A stretch of 63,459 bases of DNA from Clostridiales bacterium (GCA_017428155.1 JAFRRJ010000049.1:1-63459), one strand, 5' to 3'; positions 34,501-43,566 are shown, numbered from the stretch's first letter. The notes: a model not told the origin generated them from the sequence alone. Made by a program: numbers and translations.

Positions 34501-34534
34501 TTTTACTTTGTCCCCGGATTTTTTACTTTATCCC
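34501..34534 (+). repeat. 14-bp direct repeat, 20-bp period
   Basis: TTTTACTTTGTCCC (34501-34514) and TTTTACTTTATCCC (34521-34534) differ at one base and start 20 bp apart, two helical turns. An inverted relative (AAAAGTAAAG) lies at 34453-34462. They stand 110 bp ahead of the secreted-protein gene and may be an operator. Confidence 0.45.
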
Positions 34535-34644
34535 TGAGTTTTGCTTTTTTTGTGGTTTTAAATTGTATTTGTGGTAATTATATGGCGATGGAAGCTATTT
34601 GCTTCATCACAATAAATCTATGTTGTAATAGGAGGAAGATTCAA

Positions 34645-35076
34645 ATGAAACGAGTAATCTCGGTATTAGTTACAGTTTTAATTCTTGCATTTGGTTTTGC
34701 AAATATTATGGCAGCTTCAGATCATACTACGTCATTTAAAATGACTTTTAAATGGAACAGTAACAAGGCTACAACAAGCATAACCAGTATAGACGGAGTA
34801 AAAGATTGGACGCGTGACAGATATGTGGAAGCAAGACTGGTAAAATGGAATACATATACAAGCAGCATTGTTAAGACATATCAAAAGAGTAGCAACTCTG
34901 ATTCAACAGAATCAAGATATTCGAATTTATCAACAACAACAGAGGAAGATGATAATTCGGAAATCAATCGTTCTTATCATTCCGCATCTGTTAGTGACAC
35001 TTCTGCAACTGCAGGTGCCATGTATATTGTAAAGGAACAGCAAAACTATACTCATAAATACACTATATCGTTCTAA
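34645..35076 (+). CDS. Small secreted protein, possible bacteriocin-like
   Basis: A protein of 143 residues from the ATG at 34645, with an excellent AGGAGGAAG site. A Sec signal peptide (MKRVISVLVTVLILAFGFA, cut after IMAA) leaves about 119 residues, rich in Ser/Thr, with no Cys. The end (SYHSASVSDTSATAGAMYIVKEQQNYTHKYTISF) has a loose likeness to lactococcin 972-type bacteriocins, which are secreted by Sec and encoded beside a membrane protein and an ABC transporter. Here the next three genes are exactly of that kind and overlap by TAATG. The bacteriocin reading is a guess based on context. Confidence 0.6.
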   Translation: MKRVISVLVTVLILAFGFANIMAASDHTTSFKMTFKWNSNKATTSITSIDGVKDWTRDRYVEARLVKWNTYTSSIVKTYQKSSNSDSTESRYSNLSTTTEEDDNSEINRSYHSASVSDTSATAGAMYIVKEQQNYTHKYTISF

Positions 35077-36224
35077 TGCTTCGACACATTATCTGCAGTT
35101 ATTGGAAAAGACATAAAGTACATCTTGTTGTTTATTGGTGTGCACTATTTATATGCACATTGGTTTTGAACATTGCACTTGGAAGACTAATTGCCTCACT
35201 CCACAAGAGCGAGGCAATTAGAGCCTCCAATAAAAGAAATCCCCAAACTCTCTACATCGCGAATGTCAGCGGATTAGATCTGAACGAATGTGAAAAACTT
35301 TTAGATAATCTCCATTTAAGCGGTTCATGCGAAAGTGAATGGATCAATTTCAACTTCAGTGATGAGGTTGTTGATGATAATATGCTTTATTATGATGAGA
35401 TTGATGGAAATATGGTTGTTGAGGATGGAATTCTCGGGATAATTCCTATTTCAATCAATGGCTATAAGGATTCCGATTTAAGATTAATAACCGGGCGCTT
35501 ACCTGAAAATGAAAAAGAATTTCTTTCTTTTCGAGGAGCAGCAATGTCTGCGGTTTACAATTACACTTATGATCCGGATAATCTTCCTCAAACCCTCAGT
35601 TTTAGATTGCCGTCTATCGGAAATATTAATGTAGTAGGAATCCTTGATGATGAATATGGCTCACCTGGTTTATGTACTACGCTTGATTTCTTTAAGATAG
35701 TTTTTGAAGATCAAGACGATTTCAAGATTTTCATGGTCAATAATGATTTACCTGATAATACCTTAGCCTACAAATACCGTGATATTATTTCCGAATTCGC
35801 AACAGTTCATTCAATAGACATAGAAAATGATGCAATAGATGAAAATGGTTTAAAGCAACGGGCTTATAACGTAATCAGAGACGATGTTCGGGATGCCTTA
35901 GCAATTGTTTTTTTGATTTCATTTATACTCTTTGGCATGGCCGGATATTTATATTCCGAACTGGAATATGAATATAGTGTGAGGATCAGACTTGGGTGCA
36001 CAAAAGCAATCAAATACAGCGTAAATTTGAGATTATGCCTGTTACTCTCTTTGTCGGCAGCGTTGCTCTCATTGCCGGTATATTTATTCTTTAACAGAGT
36101 ATTTTACTCAAATAATTCTGTTTTGGTTTCCTGTGTGCTTTCTACAGTTATTCTTAACTTAGTCTGTGTGTCAATTTATACGGCATTAAGAAACCATATG
36201 GGATTCGAGGGATATAGAGCATGA
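35076..36224 (+). CDS. ABC permease-like membrane protein A
   Basis: A protein of 382 residues. One N-terminal membrane helix (about 18-37), a large extracytoplasmic domain (about 40-275, with a MacB-like GYKDSDLRLITGRLPENEKEFLS block) and three C-terminal helices from about 278. This is half the helix count of a full FtsX permease pair, and the next gene encodes a partner of the same build, so the two probably form a heterodimer driven by the ATPase at 37413. It overlaps the secreted-protein gene by one base. Confidence 0.75.
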   Translation: MLRHIICSYWKRHKVHLVVYWCALFICTLVLNIALGRLIASLHKSEAIRASNKRNPQTLYIANVSGLDLNECEKLLDNLHLSGSCESEWINFNFSDEVVDDNMLYYDEIDGNMVVEDGILGIIPISINGYKDSDLRLITGRLPENEKEFLSFRGAAMSAVYNYTYDPDNLPQTLSFRLPSIGNINVVGILDDEYGSPGLCTTLDFFKIVFEDQDDFKIFMVNNDLPDNTLAYKYRDIISEFATVHSIDIENDAIDENGLKQRAYNVIRDDVRDALAIVFLISFILFGMAGYLYSELEYEYSVRIRLGCTKAIKYSVNLRLCLLLSLSAALLSLPVYLFFNRVFYSNNSVLVSCVLSTVILNLVCVSIYTALRNHMGFEGYRA

Positions 36225-37426
36225 AATCCATCGCAAGAACAGTGATTATTCTTTTGAAAAAGAGAATGATAATAAATGCTCTTTATATTGTAGTATTGTC
36301 CTTATTCTTCAATCAGTTATTGGCTGCGATATCTTCTTTCAGAGACATAAATTATTACGTAAGATCAATCAGCGGTTCAAAATGGAATAATACATACGCC
36401 TTAGGATTCTATAATGAATTAGGAAGTTCCGCGAGATTTATTTGTCCGACTAATGAACAACTCCCAAGCCTGGCAACTGAATTAAATACGCTCGAAAACA
36501 TTCAAACAGCATGGAACCCTGTTGTTTATAATATGGAAATACAAGGGGAGTATTTGAATGGCTGTGATTATTCAAACCCTATAGGAAGAAAAATGAGATT
36601 CAACATTACGGGTGGCCGCGAGCCTGGCGAAGATGAATCAAATGTAGTCTTATTACCGGATAAATATGCTCAAACATTTAAACTTGATCAGAAATACACA
36701 TTTAAAATATATGATTTTTCCAATTTTGAATCCAGGAATCTCAATAGATTTATAGAGGTTGAGCTTCGCGTTATTGGCTTTTATTCTAACGCTATAACTT
36801 TTTCAAACTCCAGCGAGCTCAGCAATGGTGAGCTGGAATGGTATTTGAAAACCAACTCATCGAATGATGCCATTATATATAACCTGACTTCGGATAGATT
36901 ACCGGAAGTTAGAGGAGATATCATGCCTTTGGTTTTTATCGAAACATCTGATATCGACTCGGTATTAGCTAGCAAATGTTTAGAAGATGAACTGGTTGTT
37001 TTCTGCGAAAATATGGAGGATTTCATATATGACCAGAAAGACCAGCTGGGCAATACTGTTGAAAAGATCCTGCAAAAACTCTTTGAATACTTATTTGTCG
37101 GCTTGTTGCTGACCACAGTAGATGTTCTAATGTACACCGGTTCGGAGACTTCATATATCAGGATAAGTTATCTTTTGGGAAGAACTAAACGGAAATCGAT
37201 ATTATTGGCTTTTCTATCCAGGTTCTGTGTAATCTTAGTTGGAATAATTGCCGGAATAATTATTTATGTAAATAACTTATCAGTTGGAACCACAGGAGGA
37301 ATATCACTTTCAAATAAACTTGACGGATTAAGCCTTGTACTAAGTTTGATGATAATGATCATCTATTCGCTTTTTACATTCGCAATCTGCTTTCTATTAG
37401 GAAAGGAAAACAATGAATATGGATGA
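36221..37426 (+). CDS. ABC permease-like membrane protein B
   Basis: A protein of 401 residues with the same plan as its neighbour: one helix near residues 15-35, an extracytoplasmic domain (with ITGGREPGEDESNVVLLPDKYA), and C-terminal helices from about 290 (LFVGLLLTTVDVLMY, FLSRFCVILVGIIAGIIIYV, LVLSLMIMIIYSLFTFAICFLLG). It overlaps the upstream gene by four bases and the ATPase gene by fourteen, so all are translated together. Confidence 0.75.
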   Translation: MKSIARTVIILLKKRMIINALYIVVLSLFFNQLLAAISSFRDINYYVRSISGSKWNNTYALGFYNELGSSARFICPTNEQLPSLATELNTLENIQTAWNPVVYNMEIQGEYLNGCDYSNPIGRKMRFNITGGREPGEDESNVVLLPDKYAQTFKLDQKYTFKIYDFSNFESRNLNRFIEVELRVIGFYSNAITFSNSSELSNGELEWYLKTNSSNDAIIYNLTSDRLPEVRGDIMPLVFIETSDIDSVLASKCLEDELVVFCENMEDFIYDQKDQLGNTVEKILQKLFEYLFVGLLLTTVDVLMYTGSETSYIRISYLLGRTKRKSILLAFLSRFCVILVGIIAGIIIYVNNLSVGTTGGISLSNKLDGLSLVLSLMIMIIYSLFTFAICFLLGKENNEYG

Positions 37427-38096
37427 GTATATAAGGTTGTCTGGTATCCACAAGGATTACCGTGTCCCCGGTGGCGATAATGTTCACGCATTGTGCAATA
37501 TAGATCTGTCAATTGACAGTGGAGAAAAAATAGTTATAACTGGCGATTCAGGTTCCGGGAAAACAACGCTTATGAATATTCTCGGCGGAGTTTTCCGCCC
37601 AACCAAAGGAGACTACTTTTTTGAAGGAAGAAATATACTTTCTGAAAGCAATAAGGGCTTGGCACAATTCCGCAATTCGGTAATCGGTTTTGTATTTCAG
37701 GATTATAAATTGCTGCCGGATTATACAGTATATGAGAATATAGAATTGCCTCTGATCATAAGCAAAAAGCCTTACAGTAAAACTGATATTAACAGCGTAA
37801 TGGAACGGCTGGGTATTATGAATCTTTCTAAAAGGAGAGCAGAAACACTCTCCGGTGGTCAGGCACAGAAAGTAGCTATAGCGAGGGCATTAGTCAATAA
37901 TCCTGAAGTTATACTTGCTGATGAGCCAACGGGAGCACTTAACAGTTCAGATTCTGAAGAAATCATCAGCATTTTGTTTGATGATGTCGGCAAGGATAAG
38001 ACCGTTATTGTCTCTACCCATAACGAAAAGATTGCACAAAGGGCAAATAGACGAATAATCATTAAGGACGGAACCATTGTTGAAGATATTTCATAA
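37413..38096 (+). CDS. ABC transporter ATP-binding protein
   Basis: A protein of 227 residues. Walker A GDSGSGKTT (about residues 45-53), Q loop FVFQDYKLLPDYTVYENIELPL, signature LSGGQAQKVAIARAL, Walker B VILADEPTGAL and H loop STHNE. It belongs to the LolD/MacB group that works with FtsX-type permeases, here the two half-permeases upstream. The cassette probably exports, or protects against, the secreted protein encoded at its head. Confidence 0.93.
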   Translation: MNMDEYIRLSGIHKDYRVPGGDNVHALCNIDLSIDSGEKIVITGDSGSGKTTLMNILGGVFRPTKGDYFFEGRNILSESNKGLAQFRNSVIGFVFQDYKLLPDYTVYENIELPLIISKKPYSKTDINSVMERLGIMNLSKRRAETLSGGQAQKVAIARALVNNPEVILADEPTGALNSSDSEEIISILFDDVGKDKTVIVSTHNEKIAQRANRRIIIKDGTIVEDIS

Positions 38097-40047
38097 GATT
38101 ACTATTTTGATTCTGTTATTCTCACTAATGACAGCTATTACTGCCTGCCGTATTAACCAAGATCCTGCAGGAAATACGAATAGTGCTCCATATTCTTTGA
38201 AAATCTTAGATGATGTCGGATTCGAAAACTATGACACAGACGCCGGCCTTATAAGTGATTCGGAATTATTACTGATCGAAAACCCAATTAGTGATAACAA
38301 TGATTACAGATTTAGTGTCTTCAACAATGAAGGGTACAAACATATTGAACCACATATTCCAGACGAGATAAACGTATTAGATTCTGCAACAGTTTTGGGT
38401 AAAGATAAAAGAACATGTGTGTTCTTATGCGTTGACTTTATAAAAGAAGATTCAAGATATTCTTTGTTGGTTTTTGATGATGCTTCTGCGGATCCTGTCA
38501 GATCTATTCAGTTGGCTGATTGTGGTATTACCGACAATAACAATGTGCTTAATATAAGTGCTTGTCCTGCAGGATATATCGTTGTCTTTGCAACTAATAC
38601 GGTCTGGATCATAGATCCTGAGCATCCTCAGGAAACAATATCTAAGAGAATAGACAAAATATCAGATGTTAGTTGTTGTGATAATTGCATTGTCGTTTCG
38701 TCGGTCGGCGACGATTTCGGCAATTCGATATACTGCCTCGATTATCGATTAAAGGAAATGTACCACTGCAAGTTATCTTCTGAGATTATAGGAAATGAAT
38801 ATAAAGTTATCGCATCTGATGATAAGAAGATAACCATTTGTGGAGAAAATGGAATATTCTCCTTCAACCGTAAAAGCAAAGAGTATTCATCCCTTATTTT
38901 ATTTGAACAATATGCTATATCCGAAATGATATGTGAAGGCATTTCCGGTGATGGAGATATTATGCTTTGTGCTAATTTTGATGTTTCAGATGATTCAGAT
39001 ATGGGGAGTTTTAAATGGTTGAAATTTACGCTTGTAACAGATTCTGAAATTTGGGAGGATTTTGATGTTTGTGTGTTGTATGACACCGGATACACCAACG
39101 AATCCATCTTTAAAATCTTCGGTGCCTTATACGGCTACAATACAAGCGTTACATATATATTGAATTATGGAGATGTAGAAGAACTACAATATAATGGTCA
39201 AGCGGACTATTTAGACACAAAGAAAGCAGAACTTATTAGAAATAAAGCGGATTTATATTTTATTCCGGCAGGAAATATCTTTGATTCATCCACGTTTTCT
39301 TATAATATTCCTGTTCCTCTCTACAAGTGTGCCTGTTGTGTTTATGATTCTAAATCCGTAAACAGTGCAGAAGATTTTGCTTATAGAAGACTAGAACGGA
39401 TTTCTTTTGATAATCTGTCAGGGACATATTTACCATTTGCATATCATGATGACAAAGAGGCAATCAAAGAGATTTTGTACTTGAACAATAATCCGGAGGA
39501 ACTAACTTCCGAATTCAAATATATTGATACTCTCGATGTCGAAGAATATACATATTATGCATATCTTGATTACAAATTCTGTGGGTTCCCCGGAGAATAC
39601 AAAGACTCAATCTACAAAGAATACCTTGGTGTATACTACTCAAATGCATCCGCAGAAAACAACAAAAAGCTTTCAGACTTTTGTGAGTTTCTGAATTCCG
39701 ATGAGTTTTCAGGATTATTCAATACAAACACCTGGGGTATATATACTGAATCATATGAAACAAATGCTAATATTATTGAATATAATCTCGAACTAATAGA
39801 CAACGGATATATTAATAATGATCTGTTCCATGTTGGTATTATTGGGAATAATGCTGATTCATATAAGCGGGGATTATTAGATGTCTTGGATAACGCAAAG
39901 ACTTACCCGTTTTCCGACAGCATTATCAGCGCATTATTTTGTGAGGAAATGCACGCATATATAATCGGGACTGAGGATTCTGACACAGCTGCGGATGTTT
40001 TTATGCAAAGAGTAAATCGATATCTGTCTGAAAATGATTCGATTTAG
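38077..40047 (+). CDS. Large lipoprotein, SBP-related, after ABC cassette
   Basis: A protein of about 656 residues with a TTG start (38077 or 38080) inside the end of the ATPase gene, so it is translationally coupled. The signal KITILILLFSLMTAITAC gives a lipid-anchored protein. The first 290 residues are beta-rich, the rest resembles a degenerate solute-binding fold. The C-terminal segment (SALFCEEMHAYIIGTEDSDTAADVFMQRVNRYLSE) matches the end of the lipoprotein at 29340 (LIEEMPAYFTGQKDLDSVIAIAQDRAQKVLDE) well enough to suggest common descent. A role in immunity or in capturing the exported product is possible. Confidence 0.7.
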   Translation: MLKIFHKITILILLFSLMTAITACRINQDPAGNTNSAPYSLKILDDVGFENYDTDAGLISDSELLLIENPISDNNDYRFSVFNNEGYKHIEPHIPDEINVLDSATVLGKDKRTCVFLCVDFIKEDSRYSLLVFDDASADPVRSIQLADCGITDNNNVLNISACPAGYIVVFATNTVWIIDPEHPQETISKRIDKISDVSCCDNCIVVSSVGDDFGNSIYCLDYRLKEMYHCKLSSEIIGNEYKVIASDDKKITICGENGIFSFNRKSKEYSSLILFEQYAISEMICEGISGDGDIMLCANFDVSDDSDMGSFKWLKFTLVTDSEIWEDFDVCVLYDTGYTNESIFKIFGALYGYNTSVTYILNYGDVEELQYNGQADYLDTKKAELIRNKADLYFIPAGNIFDSSTFSYNIPVPLYKCACCVYDSKSVNSAEDFAYRRLERISFDNLSGTYLPFAYHDDKEAIKEILYLNNNPEELTSEFKYIDTLDVEEYTYYAYLDYKFCGFPGEYKDSIYKEYLGVYYSNASAENNKKLSDFCEFLNSDEFSGLFNTNTWGIYTESYETNANIIEYNLELIDNGYINNDLFHVGIIGNNADSYKRGLLDVLDNAKTYPFSDSIISALFCEEMHAYIIGTEDSDTAADVFMQRVNRYLSENDSI

Positions 40048-40210
40048 TCACGTTTAATTCACTTGTTTTTTGCAATCAGATATCGCCTCATACAGCCTGG
40101 CCTGATTGAGATAGTGATTTACCTGAAACCTACGCACGTCTTTCCGGAGAATTCGTTGTTGCCCCAAAGGCATACTCCCATAAACAGAAAAAAATTGCCA
40201 CAAAAACCTA

Positions 40211-40239
40211 TTGACATAGTAGGTGAATTCGATTATCAT
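40211..40239 (+). promoter_or_regulatory. Promoter of the metY leader
   Basis: TTGACA (40211-40216), a 17-bp spacer and TATCAT (40234-40239): close to the sigma-A consensus. Transcription should start near 40246, giving a leader of about 225 bases before the MetY start codon. Confidence 0.8.
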
Positions 40240-40270
40240 TCCATCATACTTTCTGAAAAGGAGACATGAC

Positions 40271-40366
40271 ATGTACAGCATTAAAGCAAACATCATGATG
40301 TGTTGTCGAATGCTTAGCTCCCGGGCAAATGGATTGACCGGTGTGTCATGTCGATGTTTGAAATAA
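40271..40366 (+). CDS. Sulfur amino acid leader peptide
   Basis: An ORF of 31 codons: starts MYSIKANIMMCCRMLSSRAN and ends VSCRCLK. AAGGAGA lies seven bases before the ATG at 40271. It is rich in Met (four) and Cys (four), with Met-Met-Cys-Cys at codons 9-12. The antiterminator strand lies in codons 16-19, just beyond that run. Ribosome stalling at Met or Cys codons would free this strand to pair with the terminator's 5' arm, as in classical amino acid attenuators. A second ATG at 40266 opens a short out-of-frame ORF that is too close to the ribosome site. Confidence 0.7.
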   Translation: MYSIKANIMMCCRMLSSRANGLTGVSCRCLK

Positions 40367-40438
40367 GCTTTTATTACAGGATACACTTAACTTTATCTGG
40401 CCCGGGAGTTCAACAATGCCCCCGGGCTTTTTATTTTC
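40316..40438 (+). promoter_or_regulatory. Transcription attenuator: antiterminator and terminator
   Basis: Terminator: GCCCGGG (40400-40406) pairs with CCCGGGC (40421-40427), followed by TTTTTATTTT. Antiterminator: CTCCCGGGC (40318-40326) is a perfect complement of GCCCGGGAG (40400-40408), extending to 11 bp with a G-U and an A-U pair. The two structures share the same strand and exclude each other. The antiterminator strand is inside the leader ORF. Confidence 0.75.
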
Positions 40439-40471
40439 GAGACAACAAAGATATTTCAGGAGGAGATTACA

Positions 40472-41770
40472 ATGTCAGAATACAGTTTCAGCGCAAAGGC
40501 TATAAGAGCAGGATATGAATCATCAGAGCACTTTAATTCGGTAGTACCGCCGATCTATCAGACGGCTTCGTTCGATCTTCATGATATCGACAGAACAAGA
40601 CGTCTCTGGACAGGAGCAGAGGCAGGCGGCATTTATTCAAGAGTCGGCACTCCGACAGGAACGATCCTTGAGACAAGGATTGCGGAACTTGACGGCGGAA
40701 AGGCTGCAGTGGCACTTTCATCCGGAATGGCAGCAATTACATATACGCTGCTTTTGCTCGCTCAGGGAGGCGGCAATATCGTGGCAGGTTCATCACTTTA
40801 CGGTGCGGCCCAGTTAGACCTTGCGGAGTTCCTGCCGAAGTACGGTGTGGATACGAGATTTGTTAAGGACAGGACAAATCCGGAAGCATATGGCGAACTT
40901 ATCGATGAGAATACTAGAGCGGTATATCTTGAGTCCATCAGCAATCCGAATATCGAGCTTTATGATATCGATGCTATCGCCAAGATCGCCCACGAGCACG
41001 GCGTTCCCGTTGTAGTAGACAATACGGTGGCTACGCCTTATCTCTACAGGCCTTTCGAGCATGGTGCGGATATAATCGTTTACTCCGCGACAAAGGAGAT
41101 CAACGGTCACGGCAATGTAATTGCGGGAATCGTTGTCGAGAAGGGTGACTTCCCCTTTGATGAGAAGAAGTATCCCCAGTTCTATGAGAAGAGCTGGAAG
41201 ATGAGAGACCTTCAGAACAATAAACGGAGCGCTGTTGAATTTATTCCCGGTGCACCTGTTATTGCATCACTTAAGATATTCTTTACTGAGTTCTTCGGCG
41301 GTGCTTTAGGTTCATTCGAGTCATATCTTGTTCTTCAGGGACTGTCGACGCTGTCGGTAAGACTTGATAAGAAGGTCCAGACTATAAGAAAGATCGTTGA
41401 ATTCCTTGAGAGCCGCGATGAAGTTGAATTCGTAAGATATCCATATGCAAAGGGAAGTCAGTTCAAAGACCTGGCCGACCGGGATTTTCCTAAGGGCCCC
41501 GGTGCACTTCTCTCATTCGGTTTTAAGGGCACCAGAGAGCAGGAAGGCATCTTCATCAAATCGCTTAAGAACTTTAACTATCACGTTAATATAGGTGATG
41601 TAAGATCTCTTATCACAAATCCGCCGGAGAACACTCATACGGAGCTTGAACCCGATCAGCACGAACTTGCAGATGTTCCGAAGAACCTCATAAGACTTTC
41701 CATTGGACTCGAAGATGCGGAAGATCTCATAAGTGATCTTACCCAAGCCTTCGAAAAGGCTTTCGCCTGA
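40472..41770 (+). CDS. metY: O-acetylhomoserine sulfhydrylase (MetY type)
   Basis: A protein of 432 residues of the Cys/Met metabolism PLP family and of the usual MetY length. The aldimine Lys is in YSATKEINGHGNVIAG (about residue 208), with SRVGTPTGTILETRIAELDGG and VVVDNTVATPYLYRP upstream and NIGDVRSLITNPPENTHTEL near the end. The enzyme joins O-acetylhomoserine with methanethiol or sulfide to give methionine or homocysteine. CAGGAGGAG precedes the start. It is the first gene after the attenuator; the nitrogenase-like genes downstream suggest methanethiol as its sulfur source. Confidence 0.9.
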   Translation: MSEYSFSAKAIRAGYESSEHFNSVVPPIYQTASFDLHDIDRTRRLWTGAEAGGIYSRVGTPTGTILETRIAELDGGKAAVALSSGMAAITYTLLLLAQGGGNIVAGSSLYGAAQLDLAEFLPKYGVDTRFVKDRTNPEAYGELIDENTRAVYLESISNPNIELYDIDAIAKIAHEHGVPVVVDNTVATPYLYRPFEHGADIIVYSATKEINGHGNVIAGIVVEKGDFPFDEKKYPQFYEKSWKMRDLQNNKRSAVEFIPGAPVIASLKIFFTEFFGGALGSFESYLVLQGLSTLSVRLDKKVQTIRKIVEFLESRDEVEFVRYPYAKGSQFKDLADRDFPKGPGALLSFGFKGTREQEGIFIKSLKNFNYHVNIGDVRSLITNPPENTHTELEPDQHELADVPKNLIRLSIGLEDAEDLISDLTQAFEKAFA

Positions 41771-41788
41771 TGAAGGAGGAATAAGATC

Positions 41789-42595
41789 ATGTCACATGAA
41801 TTTGAAGGAAAAACCATATTTATCACCGGCGCCGCAAAGGGCCAGGGCAGAGCAGTTGCCCTCGCATTTGCACAGGAGGGCGCTAACATAATCGCATTCG
41901 ATCTTGGTGCAAGAATTGAATATCCGGCTTATAACAGATCATCCAATGAGGATCTTGAGAAGCTCAAGAGCGAAGTGGAAGAAGCAGGCGGAAAGATCCT
42001 CATATATGCAGGAGATGTCCGCAAGGCATCTGATGTTAAAGAGGCTGTAGACCGCGGAGTAACCGAATTCGGCGGAGTAGATATCCTCTTCAGCAATGCC
42101 GGAATAGCTGCTTACGGTTACTCGTGGAAGCTTACTGAGGAACAGTGGGATGCTTTGATAGAAGTTAATCTCAAGGGCGGCTTCCTTGTATCGAAATATG
42201 TAATACCGCATCTTATTAAGAAACAGAGCGGTGTGATCATTTATAACTCATCTGTTGCGGGACTTCGCGGTTTTGGCCGCATGAGCCATTATTCGGCATC
42301 AAAGCACGGTCTTGTGGGACTTGCAAAGTCTCAGGCAATAGAACTTGCACCATATGGTATCAGAGTCGTTACACTCCATCCGACAGGAGTTAATACGCCG
42401 ATGAATGACGGTCTTGCAGAACTCGAGGGAACGACTCCTACAGAGATTGCCGAGAGATCAGCCGGCAATCTTCTTAAGACACCATGGATCGAGACAGAGG
42501 ATATAGTGGAAGCAGTGAAGTATATAGCAAGCGATAAGGCAAGATATATGACCGGCAATCAGTTTGTCCTTGATGCCGGGCTTCTGACACGCTGA
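41789..42595 (+). CDS. SDR family oxidoreductase
   Basis: A protein of 268 residues. The nucleotide motif TGAAKGQG (residues 14-21), NAG (about 103-105), the Ser/Tyr/Lys triad in YNSSVAGLRGFGRMSHYSASKHG and a late HPTGVNTPM are standard for classical short-chain dehydrogenases. The AFDLG after strand two favours NAD. The long insert RIEYPAYNRSSNEDL recalls the mycofactocin-coupled SDR subgroup, though no mycofactocin genes are seen. It follows MetY by 18 bp and may oxidise or reduce an alcohol or aldehyde left after C-S cleavage; the substrate is not known. Confidence 0.88.
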   Translation: MSHEFEGKTIFITGAAKGQGRAVALAFAQEGANIIAFDLGARIEYPAYNRSSNEDLEKLKSEVEEAGGKILIYAGDVRKASDVKEAVDRGVTEFGGVDILFSNAGIAAYGYSWKLTEEQWDALIEVNLKGGFLVSKYVIPHLIKKQSGVIIYNSSVAGLRGFGRMSHYSASKHGLVGLAKSQAIELAPYGIRVVTLHPTGVNTPMNDGLAELEGTTPTEIAERSAGNLLKTPWIETEDIVEAVKYIASDKARYMTGNQFVLDAGLLTR

Positions 42596-42636
42596 TATTT
42601 TTTAACACATGATTTATTCGGACAGAGGAAAAATAA

Positions 42637-43533
42637 ATGACGTTGCAGCAACTGATGTACGCGATCACGACTGCAGATGAGAAATCAATAAATAAAACAG
42701 CACAGAGATTCTATGTTTCGCAGCCGGCAATATCTGATGCCATAAAGGATCTTGAGGAAGAGATAGGGATAACTATCTTTGAACGTTCCAACAGAGGTGT
42801 TACCACAACTGCAGAAGGGGCTGATTTTATTGTCTATGCAAGGCAGGTTGTCGCGCAATACGATCTTCTTAAGGAACGGTATATTGATAAAGAACAGAAG
42901 ATAAGATTCGGTGTATCGACGCAGCATTATACATTTGCCGTAAAGTCTTATATTGAGCTGATATCAAATTACGGTACTGACAAATACGATTTCTCAATAT
43001 ATGAAGGAAAGACGTCGGATGTTATAAACGATGTCAGAACTTTCAGATCTGAGATCGGAATCATTCACATGGATGAATATAACAGCAATTATCTGATCAA
43101 ATATCTGAAGGCGAACAATCTTCAATACTACAAATTATTTGACTGCAAGGTGTATGCATATCTGTCATCAAAGCATCCGCTTGCAAATGCAAGGAAGGTA
43201 ACCGAGAAAGACCTGGAAGGATATCCATGTCTGACTTTCACCCAGGGCGAGGGAGCTCCTATATATCTGGCGGAAGAACCTGTAAGCATGTTCGCGAAAA
43301 GAAACATCATCAGGGTTAATGACCGTGGAACGATGCTTAATCTGATGGTCGGATTGAACGGCTATACACTCTGTTCAGGCATAATATGCGAAGAACTTAA
43401 CGGCTCGAGATATAAGGCCATTCCTTATGACAGCAGGGAGAAGACCTCTGTCATCTGTATAACGCGTGATGGAAGCGCTTTAAGCGAACTGGGCGAGAAA
43501 TATATAGAGCATTTACGCTCGTTTGCTTCATAA
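42637..43533 (+). CDS. LysR-family regulator of the sulfur island
   Basis: A protein of 298 residues with the N-terminal winged helix (TAQRFYVSQPAISDAIKDLEEEIGITIFERSNRGVTTTAEG, about residues 21-61) and a typical effector domain. It lies between the metY-SDR pair and the nitrogenase-like operon, all on one strand. In purple bacteria the methylthio-alkane reductase genes are also controlled by a LysR-type protein (SalR), so a like role is a fair guess. The inverted repeat at 43570-43591 in front of the next operon is a candidate target. Confidence 0.9.
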   Translation: MTLQQLMYAITTADEKSINKTAQRFYVSQPAISDAIKDLEEEIGITIFERSNRGVTTTAEGADFIVYARQVVAQYDLLKERYIDKEQKIRFGVSTQHYTFAVKSYIELISNYGTDKYDFSIYEGKTSDVINDVRTFRSEIGIIHMDEYNSNYLIKYLKANNLQYYKLFDCKVYAYLSSKHPLANARKVTEKDLEGYPCLTFTQGEGAPIYLAEEPVSMFAKRNIIRVNDRGTMLNLMVGLNGYTLCSGIICEELNGSRYKAIPYDSREKTSVICITRDGSALSELGEKYIEHLRSFAS

Positions 43534-43566
43534 GTTTTACTTATAACCAACTATTGTTTTTGCGTA

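Noticed and set aside
40054..40386. Minus-strand ORF of 110 codons antisense to the metY leader
   Set aside because: It runs through a consensus promoter, leader ORF and terminator of the other strand, has no clear ribosome site, and resembles no family I know. A remnant cannot be excluded for its C-terminal half.
40246..40471. S-box (SAM) or T-box riboswitch upstream of metY
   Set aside because: Neither the S-box core nor the T-box TGGNACCGCG motif is present; leader ORF plus attenuator explains the region better.
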